Below are positions 44,104-49,919 of a stretch of 49,919 nt of DNA, piece after piece. The position numbers and the translations under genes were made by a program. This stretch comes from Saprospiraceae bacterium (GTDB taxonomy: Bacteria > Bacteroidota > Bacteroidia > Chitinophagales > Saprospiraceae). The notes under the pieces are model-generated. The model was not told the origin of the DNA and did not search any database. It worked only from the letters and a program-made list of their open reading frames with translations. The stretch is from the NCBI GenBank assembly GCA_030729925.1, contig JANQWK010000022.1, forward strand, positions 1 through 49,919. The letters are read 5' to 3'. How positions within the stretch are numbered: the first letter of the stretch is position 1; every line of letters starts with the position of its first letter.

Positions 44104-47100
44104 ATGTATAAAACTTTTCTTATGCTGGCCTGTAGCATCCTGTTGTACAGCACGGATCTTGCGGCCCAAAGTGCTTCAAACCACGATATCGTCCCCGAGG
44201 AATTGCTCCATACTGTGAGTTACCGTTCGGTAGGCCCTACTCGCGGAGGTCGGGTAACGGCCGTCGAGGGCGTGGCGAGTCAGCCTTTTACCTTTTATAT
44301 GGGACCTACAGGAGGGGGGATCTGGAAAACGACAGATGCAGGGCTCACCTGGAATCCCGTGTCGGATGGACAGATCAAAGCGGGTTCGATAGGCGCCATA
44401 GCGGTAGCCCCTTCGGCTTCCAACGTGGTGTATGTGGGTACGGGTTCTGCCTGTCCCCGGGGCAACGTGTCTGCAGGGATAGGGTTGTACAAGTCTGAAA
44501 ATGCGGGGGGAGACTGGTCCTTCATCGGGCTGCCCAATGCCGGCCAGATCGGAAAGATTATCGTGCACCCTAATGACCCGGACAAGCTGTATGTAGCCGC
44601 ACTGGGTCAGATTTTTGGCCCCAACAAGGAGAGAGGGATCTTTTATTCGGAGGACGGTGGACAAAACTGGCAGCACCAGCTGTACGTCAGCGATTCTACC
44701 GGTGCCATTGATATGGCTATGAATCCTCAAAACCCCAAGGAAATGTACGCGGCTTTCTGGCGGGCCGAACGCAAACCCTGGACCCTGGTGGACGGGGGTA
44801 CAGAGGGCGGCATCTGGAAAACGACGGATGGGGGGAAAAATTGGAAAAAACTGGGCGGTAATGGTCTGCCTTCGGGCTTGCTGGGCCGCATTGGTCTGGC
44901 CGTTTCGCCAGTCAACCCCCAGCGGGTCTGGGCCATCATCATGGCCGCCGAGGAAGAGGACGCCGGCTTGTACCGATCTGATGATAGCGGGAAGACCTGG
45001 AAGCGGATCAACCGGGATCACAAACTCCGTCAGCGGGGCTGGTATTATTCGCATATTACCGCTCACCCTACCGATGAAAATACCGTATATGTCAACAACG
45101 TGAATTTTTATAAGTCTATTGACGGGGGAAAGACTTTCGACCATGAGATTGATGTGCCCCATGGCGACAATCACGGCCTCTGGATCAATCCCAACCAGCC
45201 TGATATTATGATCCATTGCAACGATGGCGGGGCAACGGTGAGTCTGAATGGCGGGGACACCTGGACTTCGGAGTACAATCAGCCCACGTCCGAGTTTTAC
45301 CGGGTCACGGTGGACAATCAGTTTCCCTACCGCCTCTATGCCGGTCAGCAAGACAACAGCACCATCAGCGTACCGAGTCAGCCCGTGCGCGGGGTTACGC
45401 CCTTCGAAAATTGGTTTTCCGTAGGGGGCAGCGAAAGCGCCGATGTCGCCGTACACCCCGAAAATCCAAATATCATCTGGGCGGGAAGCTATAGCGGAGA
45501 GATTACCGTGATGAACCGGGCTACCGGCCAGGTCAGAGAAGTGACCGCTTACCCGCATTATACCGAGGGTACCGAGCAGCGGGCATTGAAATACCGCTGG
45601 CAGTGGAACTTCCCGATCTTGATTTCCAAATTCGATCCCAATGTGGTGTACATGGGATCGAATTACGTACACAAAACAACCAATGAGGGGCAGGATTGGA
45701 GCATCATCAGCCCGGATCTGACCCGCAAACTGGATCAGTACCACGGCATTCCGGGAGGTCCCATCCAGCACGATGCCACCGGAGTAGAGGTCTATTCTTC
45801 TATCTTCGCACTCGAAGAGTCGCCTCATCAACAGGGAGAACTTTGGGCGGGATCGGACGATGGCCTGCTCCACCTCAGCAAAGACGGCGGACAAACCTGG
45901 ACCAATATCACTCCTCCCGGTATGCCCTTTGAAGGTACCATCAACAAAATCGAGTTGTCCACCCACGCTCCCGGCCGGGCTTTTGTGGCGGTGTACAATT
46001 ACCGCTACAACGATTTTAAGCCTTATCTCTATTTGACCAACGATTATGGCAAAAACTGGAAACTGCTGACCGATGGCAAAAACGGGATTCCCGACAACCA
46101 TTTTGTGCGGGCTATTGCCGAAGATCCCGACAGAAAGGGCTTATTGTACGCCGGAACCGAATTTGGGATGTACATCTCCTTCGATGAAGGCAAAGACTGG
46201 CAGTCTTTCCAATTGAACCTTCCCCACGTCCCCGTTACGGATATCGAAGTCCACGAACAAGACCTCGTGCTGAGTACCCAGGGACGCGCTTTCTGGGTGG
46301 TGGACGATCTTACCCCCCTCCATCAAATCAGCGATAACATTTCCCTGAACAAGCACCATTTTTTTCAGCCCAGACCCGTTTACAGGACCGATATCGGCAA
46401 TGGTCGCGCTACCCTCAAGGCAGTGGTGGGGGATGCCTTTACGGCAAAAACGCCCGTTAGCCTGAAAGTGATTGACGAGAAAGGCAATATTATTCGATCC
46501 TATGCTTCCGATGCCAGCAACCGACTCAATAAAATCAGTCTCAAAAAAGGAGTGGCTACTTTCCATTGGGATCTTCGCCACCAAGGGCCTTTCCTGGTGG
46601 ACAACCTGGTAACCATGGTGATCCGCAATCCTTCACCCGGCCCGAGAGCCGTTCCGGGCGTCTATACCCTGGAACTGCAAATCGGAGATTGGACAGACAA
46701 ACAAAACCTGACCATCCTGCCCGATCCCCGATGGACGGATGTGACTCAGGATGATTACGAGGCACAGCTGACAAAGGGCTTGGAGATCAGAGATATCCTG
46801 ACCGATGCCCACCAGCGCATCGAAAATATCCGGTCTATCCGGAAACAAATCGAAATGTTGGCCGAACTGTCCACTACTGCCGGCTATAGCGAACAACTTA
46901 TGGTGCGCGCTGTGGAACTGGCCGCCCAGTTGACTGCCGTGGAAGATCAATTGATCCAGAATAAAGCAGAGGCAAGTCAGGACAATATCAACTACCCACG
47001 GGTGTTCAGCAACCGTATGGGGCGCTTGTACAGTGTGGTGATCGGCGACCACAACCGACCTACCGGAGGCATGGAAGAACGTTCTGCCGACCTCGATGTG

Positions 47101-47223
47101 GTGTACGAGGACATCGTAAAAGCATACGATGAAGTCATGGACAAACAGGTTCCCCGCTTCAACGAGTTGCTCCTGCAGGAAAATGTACCCCGGCTGATTA
47201 TGCCCGGAAAGATGAAGCCTTAA
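44104..47223 (+). CDS. Large secreted BNR/sortilin-like propeller protein, paralogue of the divergent gene
   Basis: I place the start at the ATG at 44104, which opens a signal peptide (YKTFLMLACSILLYS, cleavage after LAAQ) and gives 1039 residues; an ATG seven codons upstream is possible. The Asp-box repeats (GIWKTTDAGLTW, GIFYSEDGGQNW, GIWKTTDGGKNW, LLHLSKDGGQTW) and the block VVYVGTGSACPRGNVSAGIG align with the protein encoded by 40799-43942, including the helical C-terminal tail. Head-to-head placement of two such paralogues suggests duplication with inversion and possibly joint regulation. Function is unknown; extracellular binding of protein or glycan is the cautious view. Confidence 0.9.
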   Translation: MYKTFLMLACSILLYSTDLAAQSASNHDIVPEELLHTVSYRSVGPTRGGRVTAVEGVASQPFTFYMGPTGGGIWKTTDAGLTWNPVSDGQIKAGSIGAIAVAPSASNVVYVGTGSACPRGNVSAGIGLYKSENAGGDWSFIGLPNAGQIGKIIVHPNDPDKLYVAALGQIFGPNKERGIFYSEDGGQNWQHQLYVSDSTGAIDMAMNPQNPKEMYAAFWRAERKPWTLVDGGTEGGIWKTTDGGKNWKKLGGNGLPSGLLGRIGLAVSPVNPQRVWAIIMAAEEEDAGLYRSDDSGKTWKRINRDHKLRQRGWYYSHITAHPTDENTVYVNNVNFYKSIDGGKTFDHEIDVPHGDNHGLWINPNQPDIMIHCNDGGATVSLNGGDTWTSEYNQPTSEFYRVTVDNQFPYRLYAGQQDNSTISVPSQPVRGVTPFENWFSVGGSESADVAVHPENPNIIWAGSYSGEITVMNRATGQVREVTAYPHYTEGTEQRALKYRWQWNFPILISKFDPNVVYMGSNYVHKTTNEGQDWSIISPDLTRKLDQYHGIPGGPIQHDATGVEVYSSIFALEESPHQQGELWAGSDDGLLHLSKDGGQTWTNITPPGMPFEGTINKIELSTHAPGRAFVAVYNYRYNDFKPYLYLTNDYGKNWKLLTDGKNGIPDNHFVRAIAEDPDRKGLLYAGTEFGMYISFDEGKDWQSFQLNLPHVPVTDIEVHEQDLVLSTQGRAFWVVDDLTPLHQISDNISLNKHHFFQPRPVYRTDIGNGRATLKAVVGDAFTAKTPVSLKVIDEKGNIIRSYASDASNRLNKISLKKGVATFHWDLRHQGPFLVDNLVTMVIRNPSPGPRAVPGVYTLELQIGDWTDKQNLTILPDPRWTDVTQDDYEAQLTKGLEIRDILTDAHQRIENIRSIRKQIEMLAELSTTAGYSEQLMVRAVELAAQLTAVEDQLIQNKAEASQDNINYPRVFSNRMGRLYSVVIGDHNRPTGGMEERSADLDVVYEDIVKAYDEVMDKQVPRFNELLLQENVPRLIMPGKMKP

Positions 47224-47241
47224 ACTTAATTTAATGTAAGA

Positions 47242-47274
47242 CGAAAGAGGTTAATAATGAGTTAACCTCTTTCG
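47242..47274 (+). terminator. Hairpin terminator after the BNR gene
   Basis: A perfect 13-bp stem CGAAAGAGGTTAA / TTAACCTCTTTCG with a seven-base loop lies 18 bases after the stop codon. The U-tract behind it is weak (CTATTTAGT), so termination may be partial. Confidence 0.7.
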
Positions 47275-47317
47275 CTATTTAGTAAATTATTAATTAACAA
47301 GACTTTTACTTTCAATT

Positions 47318-47325
47318 TATCTTTG
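47318..47325 (+). promoter_or_regulatory. -7 element of a Bacteroidota promoter
   Basis: TATCTTTG is a perfect -7 consensus, 36 bases before the GTG start at 47361. No TTG is found at the usual -33 distance, so strength is uncertain. It supports use of the GTG rather than the later ATG. Confidence 0.5.
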
Positions 47326-47360
47326 ATAGTGACCTTTGGGGCAACAAAAGTAATGCCACA

Positions 47361-48002
47361 GTGAGTCTGTCAAAAGTTACGCCATCTTACCCCACATTTC
47401 GCCATTTCATCGCTCAACTCACAGTAAGGCAGGTCAGGATGTCGGTGGTGTCAGCGGGATTACTTTCCTTTTTTATCCTGATCGCCTTCGCTTTACACAC
47501 AGGGTTTACCGGTCTCTATGCATGCGCTACGCTTCAGTTGCTTTTTATCCTGATGCCACTCAATGGCTCGAACGATGTCATTCCCTCCGGGAAAAAACAG
47601 CACTCCCTCTTGCTGATTAGACTTGTTTTGGGCTGGGCAGCCTTTTTGGTTGGAAGCTACCTGCTGCTGGATGTTTGGCTTCAGACCACTCAAATCTCTA
47701 CAGGCAACCTCTTTGCCGGAAATTTCGTGATGATCATCTGCCTAAACATAAACGTCCTGTTCCTGGAAAGCATGGGGCAAAAGCGCATCATCCGGCTGGA
47801 CGCCAAAAAAGCCGGCTACTTGTGGACAATGGTGCAGGTGCTTTCGCTGCTTTGTCTGGGCAATATCCTGCTAGGGACAGTTTACCAAAATTTTACACTA
47901 GACCTGTTTATCCATATATTTTTTAGCGCTACGGCTACACTACTTGCTGTTTTTGTGGCTGTTGATGCCTATTGGAGAATCATGGATTGTGCGGCGCTTT
48001 GA
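47361..48002 (+). CDS. Membrane protein of unknown function
   Basis: This 213-residue protein starts at a GTG at 47361; an ATG at 47439 is the alternative, and the nearby -7 element favours the GTG. Five or six hydrophobic helices are visible (SVVSAGLLSFFILIAFALH, LYACATLQLLFILMPL, LIRLVLGWAAFLVGSYLLL, FVMIICLNINVLFLESM, LSLLCLGNILLGTVY, IHIFFSATATLLAVFVAV). No catalytic or transport motif is recognisable. It lies alone between the BNR gene and the repeat protein gene. The 119 bases after it, up to 48121, are AT-rich and contain a near-consensus TAATCTTG at 48087 that may be the promoter of the next gene. Confidence 0.72.
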   Translation: MSLSKVTPSYPTFRHFIAQLTVRQVRMSVVSAGLLSFFILIAFALHTGFTGLYACATLQLLFILMPLNGSNDVIPSGKKQHSLLLIRLVLGWAAFLVGSYLLLDVWLQTTQISTGNLFAGNFVMIICLNINVLFLESMGQKRIIRLDAKKAGYLWTMVQVLSLLCLGNILLGTVYQNFTLDLFIHIFFSATATLLAVFVAVDAYWRIMDCAAL

Positions 48003-48121
48003 GTGTAAATTATTGTTTTTCAGGACTAAATGACTTCAAGTTGACTGAATTAATTTTCAGTTAACAATGAGTTAATATTTCACTTGTAATCTTGCATTGT
48101 CATAATTCAAAAAAATCAATT

Positions 48122-49919
48122 ATGTACGGAAAATTCTACTTTTCTTTTATGCTTGGCCTGCTGCTGACGGCAGCGGTTTATGGTCAGAACAAACCGACCC
48201 GCGTGGTCACAGATGCCGACCTGGGCACAGGTAGCTACTTGTGGTCACAGGATACGGTTTACCTGCTCGATGGGTATGTGTTCCTCGAGACAGGCGGTAT
48301 TCTGAATATAGAGCGTGGTACGGTGGTCAAAGGGATCAATAAGCCTACCAATGCTTCTGATAATGCGTCAGCGCTGATCATTACCAAAGGAGCCATGATC
48401 AATGCGCGCGGTACGGCGGAGGAGCCGATTATTTTTACAGCGGAGCTGGATGATGTAAACGATCCAACAGACTTGGGTGCCTTGGATAAAGGCCTTTGGG
48501 GTGGTTTGATCCTCTTGGGTAATGCAACTGTAGGCGAAGACGGCGGTTTCGATAACATCGAGGGTATTCCTGCCGATGAGGGTCGTGCTGAGTATGGCGG
48601 CGATAAGGATGACGATAATTCAGGGGTGTTGTCCTACATCAGTATCCGCCACGGTGGAGCGGCGTTGCAGGCAGACAATGAGATCAACGGTCTTACGCTT
48701 GGTGGTGTGGGTAGCGGTACGCAGATCCACCACATCGAGGTGTTTGCGAACGAAGACGACGGTATCGAGTTTTTCGGAGGAACGGTTGACCTGAAATACG
48801 GTGCGACGATCTTCTGCGGCGATGATGGTTTCGATTACGACGAGAGCTGGGGCGGTCGCGGTCAGTTCTGGTTCTATATTTCAGAGACAGACAACGGTAA
48901 CTGTGCGGGTGAGCACGATGGATCAGAGCGCACAGACAAGCAGCCAAAGAGCTTCCCTGTGATCTACAATGCGACGTACATTGGCTCGGGTTCAGCAAGC
49001 GGCAACGCAGCGTCTATCGGTTTGGATATGAAAGACGATGCAGCAGCAGTATATGCGAACTCTGTATTCACAGGCTTTAGCACAGGCGTTCGCTTCCGCA
49101 ACCGCGGTACAAGCGATGCTTACTCACGCTACATGACCGACGGAGACACGAAGTTTTTGAACAACTTGTGGTGGGATTTTGCCGCAGGCAATGACCCGAA
49201 CAACTTTGTAGTGATCACAGACAACCAAAACGGTGGTGTTGTTGGGGATGTGGTAGCGAAATTGGTAGCTGAGGGCAACCAGGTGGTGAACCCACAGTTG
49301 TCAGGTATCTCCAGAACGCCAAACCAACAGTTGGATCCCCGTCCAAATTCCGGTTCACCGGCATACAGCAACGCAGTAGCGGCAACAGACGAGTGGTTTG
49401 ATGCAGTGACGTACCGCGGTGCGTTCGATGCAAAGAACAACTGGATGTTGAGCTGGACAGCAACGGACGAGTTGGGTTATTTCGGAGATTTGTTCAACCC
49501 GACAGTAGAGTTTGTAAGAGATGAAGACCTGGTAGCAGGTGGTACTTACACGTTTACGAACGATAAAGAGTGGATCCTTGACGGCTATGTGTTCTTGGAA
49601 GAAGGCGGATCTTTGACGATCCAACCAGGTACCGTGATCAAGGGTAAAAATCAGCCAACGAATGCATCTGACAATGCCTCAGCCCTGATCATCACGAAAG
49701 GAGCGACGATCAACGCCTGTGGTACGGCAGATCAGCCGATCATTTTCACAGCGGAGCTGGATGATGTAAACGATCCAACCGACTTGGGTGCACAGGATAA
49801 GGGTCTTTGGGGTGGTTTGATCCTCTTGGGTAATGCAACTGTGGGCGAAGACGGCGGTTTCGACAACATCGAGGGTATTCCTGCCGATGAGGGTCGTGCT
49901 GAGTATGGCGGCGATAAGG
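48122..49919 (+). CDS. Secreted repeat protein with beta-helix-like 437-residue units, cut by the right edge
   Basis: Open from the ATG at 48122 to the window end (599 residues visible, C-terminus missing). A signal peptide is present (FYFSFMLGLLLTAAVYGQ). Each unit begins with LDGYVFLE and continues with L-x-I-x-x-GTV-x-KG, NASDNASALIITKGA, GTA-x-x-PIIFTAELDDVND and KGLWGGLILLGNATVGEDGG, the pattern of right-handed beta-helix/pectate-lyase-like surface proteins. The rest of the unit carries HHIEVFANEDDGIEFFGGTV and a GDDGFDYDESWGGRGQFWF stretch. The second unit starts exactly 437 residues after the first. Such Bacteroidota proteins usually end in a sorting domain for type IX secretion, which cannot be seen here. 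Confidence 0.88.
   Translation, partial: MYGKFYFSFMLGLLLTAAVYGQNKPTRVVTDADLGTGSYLWSQDTVYLLDGYVFLETGGILNIERGTVVKGINKPTNASDNASALIITKGAMINARGTAEEPIIFTAELDDVNDPTDLGALDKGLWGGLILLGNATVGEDGGFDNIEGIPADEGRAEYGGDKDDDNSGVLSYISIRHGGAALQADNEINGLTLGGVGSGTQIHHIEVFANEDDGIEFFGGTVDLKYGATIFCGDDGFDYDESWGGRGQFWFYISETDNGNCAGEHDGSERTDKQPKSFPVIYNATYIGSGSASGNAASIGLDMKDDAAAVYANSVFTGFSTGVRFRNRGTSDAYSRYMTDGDTKFLNNLWWDFAAGNDPNNFVVITDNQNGGVVGDVVAKLVAEGNQVVNPQLSGISRTPNQQLDPRPNSGSPAYSNAVAATDEWFDAVTYRGAFDAKNNWMLSWTATDELGYFGDLFNPTVEFVRDEDLVAGGTYTFTNDKEWILDGYVFLEEGGSLTIQPGTVIKGKNQPTNASDNASALIITKGATINACGTADQPIIFTAELDDVNDPTDLGAQDKGLWGGLILLGNATVGEDGGFDNIEGIPADEGRAEYGGDK
48269..48608 (+). repeat. Repeat unit 1, conserved part
   Basis: This is the part of the first 437-residue unit that can be compared with the second. 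Its last 172 bases (48437-48608) are nearly identical to 49748-49919, by my count about eight differences, while the first part is clearly more diverged at the DNA level. Confidence 0.85.
49580..49919 (+). repeat. Repeat unit 2, beginning (cut by edge)
   Basis: This second unit is offset by 1311 bases (437 codons) from unit 1, in frame. It is cut by the window edge inside the nearly identical tract, so the tract's true length is unknown. Confidence 0.85.

Noticed and set aside
44176-46101. 641-codon open frame on the reverse strand inside the BNR gene at 44104-47223
   Set aside because: It lies antisense to a well supported secreted repeat protein, has no recognisable domain or signal peptide, and is rich in unlikely composition. 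Repetitive codon use in the real gene explains the open frame.
48122-49919. Possible CRISPR or IS-type repeats at the right end
   Set aside because: The repeats are long, in frame and part of one protein-coding gene; there is no regular short repeat-spacer pattern and no transposase.

Overview
The window looks like chromosome of a member of the Bacteroidota, most likely a Saprospiraceae/Lewinella-like bacterium. The reasons are a short RpoD of the Bacteroidota type, promoters with the TTG / TAnnTTTG signature (for example before rplS and rpoD), a PKD-repeat protein ending in the gliding-motility (type IX secretion) C-terminal domain, START-like and SulP proteins of Bacteroidota type, and many large secreted BNR/sortilin-like repeat proteins. 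I saw no rRNA, tRNA, CRISPR array, insertion sequence or phage genes. Family assignments come from reading the translations, not from database searches.

Layout. 1-3.2 kb: a YdeI-like protein cut by the left edge and a secreted BNR-repeat protein. 3.3-5 kb: an AT-rich, partly membrane-embedded methyltransferase flanked by imperfect direct repeats, then a second methyltransferase. 5-9.8 kb: a peptide/N-acyl-amino-acid group (proline-iminopeptidase-like lipoprotein, aspartoacylase-like enzyme, ArgE-like deacetylase, YfcC-like carrier). 9.9-13 kb: a small HTH protein, YpdA-like reductase with a receiver-PAS protein, and a polyprenyl synthase. 13.2-17.5 kb: a GNAT, an acylphosphatase and an AddB-like nuclease in one operon, then a small membrane protein and a START-like protein. 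18-25.4 kb: housekeeping genes (rpoD, Lrp/AsnC regulator, C-terminal processing protease, YrdC/Sua5-family protein, T9SS-type PKD protein, rplS, methyltransferase).

25.5-32.6 kb is the most striking part. It holds a small secreted protein, a 1390-residue fusion of a SulP anion transporter to DabA (DUF2309), DabB overlapping it by one base, and a beta-carbonic-anhydrase-like protein whose zinc histidine is replaced by aspartate. DabA and DabB form a known energy-coupled CO2-hydrating inorganic-carbon accumulator. Here that machine is covalently joined to a putative bicarbonate permease and carries an apparently rewired carbonic anhydrase homologue. The DabA zinc-site residues and their spacing are intact.

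32.7-48 kb: two M20 hydrolases separated by a terminator-like hairpin, an RluA-type pseudouridine synthase, a lipoprotein fusing a serine beta-lactamase-like domain to a VanX-type D-Ala-D-Ala dipeptidase, an esterase in an operon with one BNR protein, a second BNR protein transcribed divergently, and a membrane protein. The right edge cuts a large secreted protein built of 437-residue repeats, two of which share a nearly identical DNA tract.
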